DNA from: Pseudomonas farsensis
GTDB taxonomy: Bacteria; Pseudomonadota; Gammaproteobacteria; Pseudomonadales; Pseudomonadaceae
DNA: 64,000 nucleotides
Assembly (NCBI RefSeq): GCF_014268805.2
Contig: NZ_JABWRF020000001.1
Coordinates: 620,001 to 684,000 of the forward strand
Direction of reading: 5' to 3'
Below, piece by piece: positions 1-8,537 of this stretch; position 1 is the first letter of the stretch; each line of letters starts with the position of its first letter. A program made the translations under genes and the position numbers. Below the pieces are notes generated by a model, which ran no database searches, had not been told where the DNA came from, and saw nothing but the letters and a program-made list of their open reading frames with translations.

Positions 1-47
1 GATTTGTCCTACAGTAGCCGCCGACCTGTGATCGACTGGAGCCGTTG

Positions 48-518
48 ATGACCCCCGCTTTGGACCTGTTGAAAAAGGCGCGCGCCGAACACCGCGTGCA
101 CAGCTATGAACACGACCCAAAGAGCGCTTCCTATGGCCTGGAGGCCGCCGAGAAGCTTGGCCTCGACCCGCAGCGCGTGTTCAAGACCTTGCTCGCCAGC
201 AGCGAGAAAGGCGAGTTGCTGGTGGCGGTGGTTCCGGTAGGCGGCACCCTTGACCTCAAAGCGTTGGCCCATGCGGCTGCGGTCAAGAAGTGCGAGATGG
301 CCGACCCGCAAGCTGCCCAGCGTGCCACAGGGTATCTGGTAGGTGGCATCAGCCCGCTGGGCCAGAAAAAGCGCCTGCGCACGTTTATCGACAGCTCGGC
401 GCAGGCGCATGACACCATTCATGTCAGCGCCGGCCGGCGGGGGCTTGAAGTAGAGCTGGCGGCGACGGTGCTGGCCGCCCATACCCAGGGGCAATTCGCG
501 GCGATCGGTCGCAGCTGA
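48..518 (+). CDS. ybaK: Cys-tRNA(Pro)/aminoacyl-tRNA deacylase YbaK/EbsC
   Basis: A 156-residue protein of the YbaK family, which hydrolyses Cys-tRNA(Pro) made in error by prolyl-tRNA synthetase and acts in trans in the cytoplasm. The opening (TPALDLLKKARAEHRVHSYE), the VFKTLLA segment with the conserved lysine and the glycine-rich end are typical, and the length matches the family. A TTG codon sits just before the ATG at 48; ATG is preferred. The gene stands alone before a phzF-like gene. proS lies 9 kb downstream and itself carries a related editing insert, so both cis and trans editing are encoded in this window. Confidence 0.93.
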   Translation: MTPALDLLKKARAEHRVHSYEHDPKSASYGLEAAEKLGLDPQRVFKTLLASSEKGELLVAVVPVGGTLDLKALAHAAAVKKCEMADPQAAQRATGYLVGGISPLGQKKRLRTFIDSSAQAHDTIHVSAGRRGLEVELAATVLAAHTQGQFAAIGRS

Positions 519-621
519 AAACCGCATCTGTATGGTGGTAAATACTGCTGCTCTGTCACTGTACGGTCGGGGCCCGGTAGCCCATGCTCGGCCTTCGATA
601 ACAAGCTAGAAGGACCGTGTC

Positions 622-1401
622 ATGCAGTTGCACTTCCACCAGGTCGACGCCTTCAGTGATCGCCCCTTCGCCGGTAACCCGGCAATGGTCTACCTCCTTG
701 AGCAGTGGCTGGACGATGCGTTGATGCAGCGCATTGCCGCCGAACACAACCTGGCCGAGACGGCGTTTGTGGTCGCTCAAGGTGAGGCTTACGCGATCCG
801 TTGGTTTACCCCGTCCACCGAGGTGCCGTTGTGTGGCCACGCCACCCTGGCCAGTGCTTATGTGTTGTTCGAGGTGTACGGCCAGGACAAGCCACGGCTT
901 GATTTCCACAGCCAGTCTGGCCTTTTGAGCGTAAGCCGTGATGGCGACCTGTTGTGGCTGGACTTCCCGCGTATCGATGCGCAGCCGGCCACCGAGGTAA
1001 CGGGGGTGGCCGAAGCGCTGGGTTGCGAGGTGCTGGAGGTGCGCCAGGGCAAGGAGTTGTTCGTGGTGTTGGCTTCTGAGCAGGCGGTGCTGGATTGCAA
1101 GCCGGATATGGCGGCCGTCGCGGCGTTGCCGGGGCTGGGCGTGATCATCACCGCGCCGGGTGTGGAGCATGACTTCGTATCGCGCTACTTCGCCCCTGCC
1201 ATTGGCATTCCCGAAGACCCGGTCACAGGCTCCACCCACTGCTTGCTGATCCCGTACTGGGCGCAGCGGCTGGACAAGACCGAGTTGCGCGCGGCGCAGC
1301 GTTCGGCGCGTGGCGGCGAGTTGTACTGCAAACTGGAAGGGCAGCGGGTGAAGATCGGCGGGCATGCCACGCGGGTTGCCAGCGGGACGCTGATGCTCTG
1401 A
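622..1401 (+). CDS. PhzF family isomerase/epimerase-like protein
   Basis: A 259-residue PhzF/diaminopimelate-epimerase-fold protein. The N-terminus (QVDAFSDRPFAGNPAMVYLL), the AETAFV segment with the presumed catalytic glutamate, the PLCGHATLASAYVLF motif and the late DPVTGSTHC loop are all family hallmarks. True PhzF acts in phenazine synthesis, but there are no phenazine genes here, so this is one of the many stand-alone members of unknown substrate. The start follows an AGAAGGA ribosome binding site. Confidence 0.9.
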   Translation: MQLHFHQVDAFSDRPFAGNPAMVYLLEQWLDDALMQRIAAEHNLAETAFVVAQGEAYAIRWFTPSTEVPLCGHATLASAYVLFEVYGQDKPRLDFHSQSGLLSVSRDGDLLWLDFPRIDAQPATEVTGVAEALGCEVLEVRQGKELFVVLASEQAVLDCKPDMAAVAALPGLGVIITAPGVEHDFVSRYFAPAIGIPEDPVTGSTHCLLIPYWAQRLDKTELRAAQRSARGGELYCKLEGQRVKIGGHATRVASGTLML

Positions 1402-1420
1402 GGTGTAATAGCCTTAGAGG

Positions 1421-1721
1421 GCCTCATCGCAGGCTGTCGCCAGCTCCCACAGAGACCGCCCATCCCCATATCGATGCCGTCTACGCGGTCAGTGTAGGAG
1501 CGGCCTTGTGCCGCGAAAGGGCTGCGAAGCAGCCCCAGGATCTGAGCATCCACCAGAATCGCGGGGCTGCTTCGCAGCCCTTTCGCGGCGCAAGGCCGCT
1601 CCTACACAATCAAAAGCGACTTGCCCGAAACCATAGAATCTCCCACAGAGACCGTGCGCAGTCGTAATAATGAGTCCTTGCCCAGACCCGGTGGGAGCTG
1701 GCGATAGCCTGCGATGAGGCC
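1421..1721. repeat. Composite palindromic repeat, copy A (~300 bp)
   Basis: The ends are an inverted pair: GCCTCATCGCAGGCTGTCGC near 1421 and its near-complement ending at 1721. Nested inside is a second inverted pair with 44-nt arms at 1493-1536 and 1563-1606 (core TAGGAGCGGCCTTGTGCCGC). The sequence between the pairs is also conserved in copy B at 8227-8510, which lies in the opposite orientation. The layout resembles REP/BIME elements of pseudomonads. It fills the whole gap between the phzF-like gene and the ABC ATPase gene; no gene is seen in it. Confidence 0.85.
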
Positions 1722-1746
1722 AGCACTGGCTGGCTCAGAGCAAAGG

Positions 1747-2847
1747 TCAATGCGCCGAGCTGTAGCGGCGCACGCCGTTCTCCTGGCGCGCCGCCACGCT
1801 ACCAGGCACCGGGAACAACACCAGGTGATCGGCCGCTACGGCGATGCCGACATCCTGCCCGACCTGATGGTCGATATGGCTGGGGAAGATCGCTTCAAGC
1901 TGGCTGCCAGTCGGCAATTGCAGGCGATACAGCGTCGAGGCGCCGAGGAAGCTCTTGCCGACAATGCGCGCACGCAGCTCGCTTTCGGGCGCATGGATGA
2001 TGTCATCCGGGCGCAACAGCACATCCACCGAACTGCCGACTGCCAAGGTATAGGCCCGGTTGCCGCGCAGCTCGCCAAGCTCGGTGCTGACCGACTCGTG
2101 GCTGCTCATCTGCCCACGAATGAAATAGCCCTGGCCAACAAAACTGGCGACGAACGGGGTCTGCGGCTCGTGGTAGAGGTTGTAAGGCGTATCCCACTGC
2201 TCCAGGCGGCCTTCCTTGAACACGCCCACCTGGTCGCTGACGGCGAAGGCTTCTTCCTGGTCGTGGGTGACCAGAATGGCGCTGGTGCCGCGGCTCTTGA
2301 GGATGTCGCGAACCTCATGGCTCAGGCGCCTGCGCAGCTCGACATCGAGGTTGGAGAACGGCTCGTCGAGCAGCAGCAGTTGCGGTTCTGGCGCCAGCGC
2401 GCGGGCCAGCGCTACACGTTGTTGCTGACCGCCGGACAGCTCATGCGGGTAACGCCCGCCGAGGCCGCCAAGCTTGACCAGCTCGAGCATTTCTTCGACC
2501 ACTTCGGCTTGCTTGGGGTGTTTGCCGATACCGAAGGCGATGTTCTGCGCAACGGTAAGATGCGGAAACAGCGCGTAGTCCTGGAACACCATGCCGATGC
2601 GGCGCTTCTCCGGTGCCAGGGTGAAACCGGCACGGGATATCACCTCGCCAGCCAGCTGGATCTCGCCGTCATGCACAGGCTCAAAGCCTGCGATGGCGCG
2701 CAAGGTGGTGGTCTTGCCGCAACCGGACGAGCCCAGCAGGCAACCGATGTCGCCTGCGTTCAGGTGCAGGTTGAGGTTTTGCACGATGCGCTGGTCGCCA
2801 TAGCCGCAGGCGAGGTTGCGCAGGTTCAGCAGTAGGGGTTGACTCAT
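1747..2847 (-). CDS. ABC transporter ATP-binding protein, FbpC/PotA-like
   Basis: A 366-residue ATPase of the iron/polyamine importer class. Walker A is GSSGCGKTT at residues 39-47, followed by VFQDY at the Q-loop, the signature [15 protein letters not shown], Walker [13 protein letters not shown] and the switch histidine in VTHDQEEA. The last ~120 residues form a TOBE-like regulatory domain (RPDDI, HLVLFP). No permease or binding-protein gene is adjacent, so the partners must lie elsewhere or outside the window. Its ATG overlaps the argF stop by 4 nt (ATGA), so it is translationally coupled to argF and probably shares its promoter. Confidence 0.93.
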   Translation of the reverse strand: MSQPLLLNLRNLACGYGDQRIVQNLNLHLNAGDIGCLLGSSGCGKTTTLRAIAGFEPVHDGEIQLAGEVISRAGFTLAPEKRRIGMVFQDYALFPHLTVAQNIAFGIGKHPKQAEVVEEMLELVKLGGLGGRYPHELSGGQQQRVALARALAPEPQLLLLDEPFSNLDVELRRRLSHEVRDILKSRGTSAILVTHDQEEAFAVSDQVGVFKEGRLEQWDTPYNLYHEPQTPFVASFVGQGYFIRGQMSSHESVSTELGELRGNRAYTLAVGSSVDVLLRPDDIIHAPESELRARIVGKSFLGASTLYRLQLPTGSQLEAIFPSHIDHQVGQDVGIAVAADHLVLFPVPGSVAARQENGVRRYSSAH

Positions 2848-3764
2848 GCGTGGTGGTAAGCCGGTTCGACAAGGAATTCGAGAAGGGCCTTCTGTGCATG
2901 CAGGCGGTTTTCAGCTTCGTCCCAGGCGACAGACCGTGGGTCGTCGAGCAGGTCCTGGCTGATTTCCTCGCCGCGGTGGGCGGGCAGGCAGTGCATGAAC
3001 AGGGCATCGGGTGCCGCCAGGTCGAGCAGTTCGCGGGTGACCTGGTAAGGCGCGAAGTGCGCCAGGCGCCGTGCAGTTTCCTCTTCCTGGCCCATGGAAG
3101 TCCAGACATCCGTGGTCACCAGGTGGGCGCCGCGCACGGCTTGCCTGGGGTCACGCACAATTTGTACGCGGTCACCGCCAAGCTGCAGGAAGCGGGCGTC
3201 GGGCTCGTAGCCTTCAGGGCAGGTGATGCGCAACTGGAAGTCGAACTGGCGGGCGGCCTCGATATACGAGTTGCACATATTGAAACCGTCGCCAATCCAG
3301 GTGACGGTCTTGCCCTGGATCGAGCCGCGGTGCTCGAAGAAGGTCTGCATGTCGGCCAGCAACTGGCAGGGGTGCAGGTCATCGGACAGGCCGTTGATCA
3401 CCGGGACTTTCGAGTTGGCGGCGAACTCGGTAAGGGTGCTGTGGGCGTGGGTGCGGATCATCACCGCATCGACCATGCTCGATAGCACGATGGCGCTGTC
3501 GGCAATCGGCTCGCCACGGCCCAGTTGGGTGTCGCGCGGGGACAGGAAGATCGCCTGGCCACCGAGCTGGATCATGCCGGCTTCGAACGACACCCGGGTG
3601 CGGGTGGACGACTTTTCGAAGATCATGCCCAGGACACGGTTTTTCAGCGGTTCGAACAGCACGCCGCGCTTGCGCAGGTCCTTCAGCTCGATGCCTCGGC
3701 GGATCACCCCGAGCAATTCGTCGGTGGTGAAGTCCAGCAGGGAGAGAAAGTGCCTAGCGCTCAT
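2844..3764 (-). CDS. argF: Ornithine carbamoyltransferase (anabolic)
   Basis: A 306-residue enzyme forming citrulline from ornithine and carbamoyl phosphate in arginine synthesis. The carbamoyl-phosphate site SSTRTR, the HPCQLLAD motif and the [13 protein letters not shown] ornithine-binding loop are all present. The length fits anabolic ArgF, and the gene is not within an arcABC cluster. The promoter and a putative ArgR operator lie at 3870-3906. It overlaps the following ABC ATPase gene. Confidence 0.97.
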   Translation of the reverse strand: MSARHFLSLLDFTTDELLGVIRRGIELKDLRKRGVLFEPLKNRVLGMIFEKSSTRTRVSFEAGMIQLGGQAIFLSPRDTQLGRGEPIADSAIVLSSMVDAVMIRTHAHSTLTEFAANSKVPVINGLSDDLHPCQLLADMQTFFEHRGSIQGKTVTWIGDGFNMCNSYIEAARQFDFQLRITCPEGYEPDARFLQLGGDRVQIVRDPRQAVRGAHLVTTDVWTSMGQEEETARRLAHFAPYQVTRELLDLAAPDALFMHCLPAHRGEEISQDLLDDPRSVAWDEAENRLHAQKALLEFLVEPAYHHA

Positions 3765-3869
3765 GATTGACTACCTTATCTGCAACAGTGTGCAGGTCGA
3801 CCGTATGGGTTTTGTTGACAACGGGAGTGACCTGCGGCGTAAGCCGCACGGGGCGGACGGATTAGGGAA

Positions 3870-3906
3870 AGGCGCAATACTATAATTAAATGTCGCCTGA
3901 AACCAA
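3870..3906 (-). promoter_or_regulatory. argF promoter overlapped by a tandem ArgR operator
   Basis: On the plus strand, TGTCGC at 3891-3896, eight bases, then AA at 3905-3906 matches the pseudomonad ArgR half-site TGTCGC-N8-AA exactly. A second, weaker half-site (AGGCGC, N8, AA) begins at 3870, 21 bp away in the same orientation. Pseudomonad ArgR sites are known as such direct pairs. On the minus strand, -35 TTGGTT (3901-3906) and -10 TATAGT (3879-3884), 16 bp apart, coincide with the operator and imply repression of argF by arginine. Confidence 0.7.
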
Positions 3907-3914
3907 GGGGAGAA

Positions 3915-3968
3915 ACAGCGTCCGCGCCACGACAGGCGTGCTAAACCCCTGTGGGTGCGCTGTTTTTT
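3915..3968 (+). promoter_or_regulatory. Possible leader hairpin with T-run before the oxidoreductase gene
   Basis: ACAGCG (3915-3920) can pair with CGCTGT (3958-3963), which runs directly into a T-tract (3963-3968). The loop is long (37 nt), so pairing is weak unless inner helices form. It lies ~160 nt upstream of the oxidoreductase start in the plus orientation. It could be an attenuator or the end of a short transcript. No other feature was recognised in 3907-4126. Confidence 0.3.
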
Positions 3969-4126
3969 ATTTGCTACAGGGTTTGTACACGCCCTGGCGC
4001 AGCTTTGGCAAACCGGCTGTCGTGAATCGCCCGCCTGATGTCGCCCGATTCACGCCGCAAAGTGCGCTGGCCCGGCATGGGCCGGCAGCGCATAGTCGGG
4101 CGACCCATAACAAGGCAGAGGCGGCC

Positions 4127-6235
4127 ATGACCAAGACCCTGCATCACCGAGCCTGTCACCTGTGCGAGGCCATCTGCGGCCTGAACATTGAAGTCAGCCA
4201 CGACCCAGCGGGCGCCGCCCGGATCACCTCGATCAAAGGTGATGCCCTCGACCCGTTCAGCCGTGGGCATATCTGCCCGAAGGCGGTGGCGCTGCAGGAT
4301 ATTCAAGAGGACCCCGATCGCCTGCGCCAGCCGCACCGGCGTGTGGGCCAGGCGTGGCAGGCAATCAGTTGGGATGAAGCCTTTGCGCTGGCCGCCGAAC
4401 GGTTGTGGGCGGTACAACAGGCTCACGGGCGCAATGCCGTAGCGGTGTATCAAGGCAACCCAAGCGTGCACAACTATGGGTTGATGACCCACAGCAACTA
4501 TTTTCTGGGCCTGTTGAAAACGCGCAATCGCTTCTCGGCCACCTCGGTGGACCAGTTGCCCCAGCACCTGACGAGCCACCTGATGTACGGTCATGGCCTG
4601 TTGCTGCCGGTGCCGGACATCGATCACACCGGGTTCATGCTGATCCTGGGTGGCAACCCGCTGGCATCCAATGGCAGCATCATGACCGTGCCGGACGTCG
4701 AGAAGCGGCTCAAGGCCTTGCAGGCTCGCGGCGGGCGGCTGGTGGTGGTCGACCCACGGCGCAGTGAAACCGCCATGCTTGCCGACCAGCATCTGTTCAT
4801 CCGCCCCGGCGGCGATGCGGCGTTGCTGGCCGGGCTGTTGCACACGCTGTTCGCCGAAGGCCTCGCCCGCGGCACCCACCTGCCGGTGACCGGCCTTGAG
4901 CAGGTGCGCGCAGCCATTGCGCCATTCGATGCCCAAGCGATGAGCGCGTTGTGCGGTATCGCTGCCGATGACATCCGCCACTTGGCGCGGGGCTTCGCCG
5001 CTGCCGACAAGGCCGTGTGCTATGGCCGCATGGGGGTTTCGACGCAGACGTTCGGCTCGTTGTGCCATTGGCTGGTGCAACTGATCAACCTGGTCACCGG
5101 CAACCTCGACCGTGAGGGTGGCGCGCTGTGCACTGAGCCTGCAGTCGATCTGGTCGCCACCACCTCTGGCGGGCATTTCAACCAGTGGCAGAGCCGCGTT
5201 TCCGGCCTGCCGGAGTATGCCGGCGAGCTGCCGGTCTCGGCCTTGGCAGAAGAAATGCTCACGCCGGGCGAAGGCCAGGTGCGGGCGTTGGTGACTGTGG
5301 CCGGCAACCCTGTGCTTTCCACCCCCAATGGGCGACGCCTGGACCAGGCCCTGGAGGGGTTGGATTTCATGCTCAGCATCGACTTGTACATTAATGAAAC
5401 CACCCGCCATGCCGACCTGATCCTGCCGTCCACCTCGGCGCTTGAAAACGACCACTACGATTCGACCTTCAACCTGCTGGCGGTGCGCAACGTTACCCGC
5501 TTCAACCGGGCGATTCTGGCCAAGCCCGAGGGCGCGCTGCATGACTGGGAGATTTTCGTCGGCCTGGCCAAGGCGTTCGCCGCCCGCGCCCAGATGGAGC
5601 TGAAACCGACCATGGCTCCTGCGCAGATGATCGATTTCGCCCTGCGCAAGGGGCGCTACGGCGATGAGACTGAGCACCGGCTGTCGCTGGCAACGCTCGA
5701 TCGGCATCCCCACGGCCTCGACCTGGGCCCATTGCGCGCCAATCTTGCCAAGCGCTTGCGCACTGCCGGGCAAGCGGTCGAGGCGGCGCCGCCGGCATTG
5801 CTCGCTGACCTTGAACGGCTGGCACAGCAGGCGCCCCCGGCGCGTGATCAATTGCTGCTGATCGGCCGTCGCCATGTGCGTAGCAACAACTCTTGGATGC
5901 ATAACTATCATCGGCTGGTCAAAGGCAAGCCACGCCACCAGTTGCTGATGCACCCCGACGACCTGCGGCATCGCCAGTTACAGGACGGCCAGACGGTGAG
6001 GGTGCGTTCGCGCACTGGTGCGCTCGAAGTGCAGGTGCAGGCCTGTGAAGAAATGATGCGCGGGGTGGTCAGCCTGCCCCATGGCTACGGGCACAAGCGC
6101 CATGGCGCGCAGTTGCAGATTGCGGCCGCGCAGCCTGGGGTCAGCGCCAATGACCTGACCGACGAGCAACTGCGTGATGGCGTGTCTGGCAATGCGGCGC
6201 TCAATGGCGTGCCGGTGGATGTCGAGGCCGCGTGA
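4127..6235 (+). CDS. Molybdopterin-dependent oxidoreductase with N-terminal [4Fe-4S] site
   Basis: A 702-residue member of the DMSO reductase/formate dehydrogenase superfamily. The first ~50 residues hold a [4Fe-4S] motif (Cys10, Cys13 and Cys17, then GHICPKAV). The body has molybdopterin-binding segments (LILGGNPLASNG, VVVDPRRSETA) and a C-terminal dinucleotide-binding domain (RVRSRTGALEVQV, SLPHGYGHKRHG). No Tat signal precedes the ATG at 4127, so the enzyme is predicted to be cytoplasmic. The substrate is unknown. An in-frame extension to 3890 exists, but it covers the regulatory region and is not family-like. Confidence 0.9.
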   Translation: MTKTLHHRACHLCEAICGLNIEVSHDPAGAARITSIKGDALDPFSRGHICPKAVALQDIQEDPDRLRQPHRRVGQAWQAISWDEAFALAAERLWAVQQAHGRNAVAVYQGNPSVHNYGLMTHSNYFLGLLKTRNRFSATSVDQLPQHLTSHLMYGHGLLLPVPDIDHTGFMLILGGNPLASNGSIMTVPDVEKRLKALQARGGRLVVVDPRRSETAMLADQHLFIRPGGDAALLAGLLHTLFAEGLARGTHLPVTGLEQVRAAIAPFDAQAMSALCGIAADDIRHLARGFAAADKAVCYGRMGVSTQTFGSLCHWLVQLINLVTGNLDREGGALCTEPAVDLVATTSGGHFNQWQSRVSGLPEYAGELPVSALAEEMLTPGEGQVRALVTVAGNPVLSTPNGRRLDQALEGLDFMLSIDLYINETTRHADLILPSTSALENDHYDSTFNLLAVRNVTRFNRAILAKPEGALHDWEIFVGLAKAFAARAQMELKPTMAPAQMIDFALRKGRYGDETEHRLSLATLDRHPHGLDLGPLRANLAKRLRTAGQAVEAAPPALLADLERLAQQAPPARDQLLLIGRRHVRSNNSWMHNYHRLVKGKPRHQLLMHPDDLRHRQLQDGQTVRVRSRTGALEVQVQACEEMMRGVVSLPHGYGHKRHGAQLQIAAAQPGVSANDLTDEQLRDGVSGNAALNGVPVDVEAA

Positions 6236-6326
6236 AGCCGGGGCAGGGCGAGCACGTTGTCGAGCTTTTCGTTACAATGCGTCACCGTGCCGACGATCAC
6301 GTCGCAAAGTTCAGCCGAGGTGCTTC

Positions 6327-6653
6327 ATGGATATCATCGATACAATCAAAGAGCAGATCGCCAACAACACCATTCTGCTTTACATGAAAGGTTCGCCGAA
6401 TGCCCCGCAGTGCGGTTTCTCGGCCAAGGCATCGCAAGCGGTGATGGGGTGTGGCGAGAAGTTCGCCTACGTCGACATCCTGCAGAACCCAGAAATCCGC
6501 GCCAACCTGCCCAAGTACGCCAACTGGCCGACCTTCCCGCAGCTGTGGGTAGCCGGTGAGCTGGTCGGCGGTAGCGACATCATGCTGGAAATGTTCGAAA
6601 ACGGTGAACTGCAGACCCTGATCAAGGACGCAGCTGCCAAGGCCAAAGCCTGA
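6327..6653 (+). CDS. grxD: Monothiol glutaredoxin Grx4
   Basis: A 108-residue monothiol glutaredoxin involved in Fe-S cluster trafficking. The CGFS active site lies at about residues 30-33 (APQCGFSAKA), and the glutathione-binding NWPTFPQLWV and VGGSDIMLEM segments follow. The ATG at 6327 matches the family start (MDIIDTIKEQI). It sits just after the molybdopterin oxidoreductase gene but has ~90 bp of its own upstream sequence. Confidence 0.96.
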   Translation: MDIIDTIKEQIANNTILLYMKGSPNAPQCGFSAKASQAVMGCGEKFAYVDILQNPEIRANLPKYANWPTFPQLWVAGELVGGSDIMLEMFENGELQTLIKDAAAKAKA

Positions 6654-6670
6654 CTCAAGGCTGAAATCGC

Positions 6671-6776
6671 CGGGGCTGCTACGCACCCCTTTCGCGGCAC
6701 AAGGCCGCTCCTACAGGTGACCGCAACCTCTTGTAGGAGCGGCCTTGTGCCGCGAAAGGGGTGCGTAGCGCCCCCA
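6671..6776. repeat. REP-type inverted repeat pair
   Basis: Two nearly perfect inverted arms of ~45 nt at 6671-6715 and 6732-6776 are separated by 16 nt. The core is TAGGAGCGGCCTTGTGCCGC, the same as in the larger composite repeats. It lies between the convergent grxD and tRNA-Met and may act as a bidirectional terminator or an mRNA-stabilising structure. Confidence 0.85.
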
Positions 6777-6793
6777 GACTTTCTGCAGACAAT

Positions 6794-6826
6794 AAAAAAG
6801 GCCACTGTCGAAACAGTGGCCTTTTC
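6794..6826 (-). terminator. Rho-independent terminator of tRNA-fMet
   Basis: On the minus strand a perfect stem (GGCCACTGT / ACAGTGGCC) is flanked by A- and T-rich tracts. It begins 8 nt downstream of the tRNA 3' end. The symmetric A/T flanks mean it could also work in the plus direction. Confidence 0.85.
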
Positions 6827-6833
6827 TTGAATC

Positions 6834-6910
<77 letters not shown>

Positions 6911-6923
6911 CCTGTGAGATCGA

Positions 6924-6951
6924 ATTCTACGGAATTCCTTCCGCATGTCAA
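6924..6951 (-). promoter_or_regulatory. tRNA-fMet promoter
   Basis: On the minus strand, a consensus -35 TTGACA (6946-6951) and -10 TAGAAT (6924-6929) are separated by 16 bp. This places initiation a few bases before the tRNA 5' end at 6910. Confidence 0.75.
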
Positions 6952-7083
6952 GTTTTAAATGGAAAAAACCTTTCTCGTTCAAACTCTTAGCATCCTTGGC
7001 CGGGCGGGAGGCCAGTATCGGCGGGGCTTGTAGGCCGATTGTCGCGCGCGGGCTGTTTCGCTGACAGGCGCATGGAGTACTAT

Positions 7084-7099
7084 CTGTATGAATTTACAG
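7084..7099 (+). promoter_or_regulatory. LexA (SOS) box of dinB
   Basis: CTGTATGAATTTACAG is a full 16-bp match to the CTGT-N8-ACAG LexA operator. It lies 15 nt before the ATG at 7115. An upstream in-frame ATG at 7088 falls inside the box, which argues that translation starts at 7115. Confidence 0.85.
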
Positions 7100-7114
7100 T
7101 ACTGGCTGTCGTCC

Positions 7115-8179
7115 ATGCCTCAGCGCAAGATCATCCACATCGATTGTGACTGCTTCTACGCCGCCATCGAAATGCGCGACGACCCGCGTTTGGTGGGGCG
7201 CCCGATGGCTGTGGGCGGGCAACCGGGGCAGCGTGGCGTGATTGCCACCTGCAATTACGAAGCCCGCGCCTATGGGGTGCGCTCGGCAATGGCCTCAGGG
7301 CATGCCATGAAGCTGTGCCCGGACCTTGAGATCGTCAAGCCGCGCTTTGACGCTTATAAAGAGGCGTCGCGGGAAATCCATGCGATCTTTCGTGATTACA
7401 CCGACCTTATCGAGCCGCTGTCCCTGGATGAAGCCTACCTGGATGTCACCGACAGTCAGTGGTTTGCCGGCAGTGCCACGCGCATCGCCGACGATATTCG
7501 CAAGCGTGTCGCCCAGCAGTTGCACATCACCGTTTCAGCTGGGGTGGCGCCGAACAAGTTCCTGGCCAAGATCGCCAGTGATTGGCGCAAGCCAAACGGG
7601 CTGTTTGTCATTACCCCTGATGAGGTGGAGGCGTTCGTTTCTGCACTGCCTGTAGCGCGCCTGCATGGGGTTGGCAAGGTCACGGCAGAGAAACTCGCCC
7701 GGCTGGGCATCGATACCTGCCTGTCGCTGCGCGATTGGCCGCGCCTGGCGCTGGTGCGCGAGTTCGGCAGCTTTGGCGAACGTTTATGGGGCTTGGCCCG
7801 TGGCATTGATGAGCGCCCGGTGCACAACGACAGCCGGCGGCAGTCGGTAAGCGTTGAAAACACCTACGACCAGGACCTGCCAGACCTGGACAGCTGCCTG
7901 GAGAAGCTACCCGAGCTGTTGGCCAGCCTGGACCAGCGCATTGCCCGCATGGACAGCAGCTACCGGCCTGAAAAGCCGTTCGTCAAGGTCAAGTTCCATG
8001 ACTTCAGCCAGACCACCCTGGAGCAGGCTGGTGCGGGCCGCGACCTGGCCAGCTACAAGCATTTGCTCAGGCAGGCATTCGCCCGCGGCGGCAAGCCTGT
8101 GCGTTTGCTTGGGGTAGGGGTGAGGTTGCGCGATCTGCGCGGGGCGCATGAGCAGTTGGATCTGTTCAAGGATTTGTAA
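7115..8179 (+). CDS. dinB: DNA polymerase IV (Y family)
   Basis: A 354-residue error-prone translesion polymerase. The catalytic carboxylates are in IDCDCFYAAIE (residues 8-18) and SLDEAYLDVT (~residues 102-111). A helix-hairpin-helix (LHGVGKVTAEKLARLGI) and the little-finger domain follow. The protein ends with the usual beta-clamp-binding tail (QLDLFKDL). The start at 7115 is chosen from family alignment and because the LexA box covers the alternative ATG. SOS induction is expected. Confidence 0.96.
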   Translation: MPQRKIIHIDCDCFYAAIEMRDDPRLVGRPMAVGGQPGQRGVIATCNYEARAYGVRSAMASGHAMKLCPDLEIVKPRFDAYKEASREIHAIFRDYTDLIEPLSLDEAYLDVTDSQWFAGSATRIADDIRKRVAQQLHITVSAGVAPNKFLAKIASDWRKPNGLFVITPDEVEAFVSALPVARLHGVGKVTAEKLARLGIDTCLSLRDWPRLALVREFGSFGERLWGLARGIDERPVHNDSRRQSVSVENTYDQDLPDLDSCLEKLPELLASLDQRIARMDSSYRPEKPFVKVKFHDFSQTTLEQAGAGRDLASYKHLLRQAFARGGKPVRLLGVGVRLRDLRGAHEQLDLFKDL

Positions 8180-8226
8180 CACTGGCTTTGGGTAAAGCAG
8201 GTTTCAGGGCCCGGCAAGCCCGTTTC

Positions 8227-8510
8227 GGCCTCATCGCAGCCTGGCGCCAGCTCCCACAGGGATCTGGGGCAAGCCTCGAAATTGCGACATTCTATGGTTT
8301 CGGGCAAGTCGCTTTTGATTGTGTAGGAGCGGCCTTGTGTCGCGAAAGGGCTGCGAAGCAGCCCCAGCGATTCTGGTGGGTGCTCAGATCCCGGGTCTGC
8401 TTCGCAGCCCTTTCGCGACACAAGGCCGCTCCTACACTTACCGCGTAGACGGCATCGATATGGGGATGGGCGAGCTCTGTGGGAGCTGGCGACAGCCTGC
8501 AGAGCAGGCC
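8227..8510. repeat. Composite palindromic repeat, copy B (~285 bp)
   Basis: The reverse orientation of copy A: GGCCTCATCGCAGCCTGGCG at the left, then TCTATGGTTTCGGGCAAGTC, the nested inverted pair (8322-8365 and 8394-8436), ACGGCATCGATATGGGGATG, and the closing GTGGGAGCTGGCGACAGCCT. It fills the gap between dinB and the lipoprotein gene, and no gene is seen in it. Confidence 0.85.
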
Positions 8511-8537
8511 CGGTGGTTACAGGAGTGCCAGGCGCGC

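Noticed and set aside
3890..4126. 79-residue N-terminal extension of the molybdopterin oxidoreductase
   Set aside because: It would begin inside the ArgR operator and translate the leader hairpin; the family starts close to the Fe-S cysteines at 4127.
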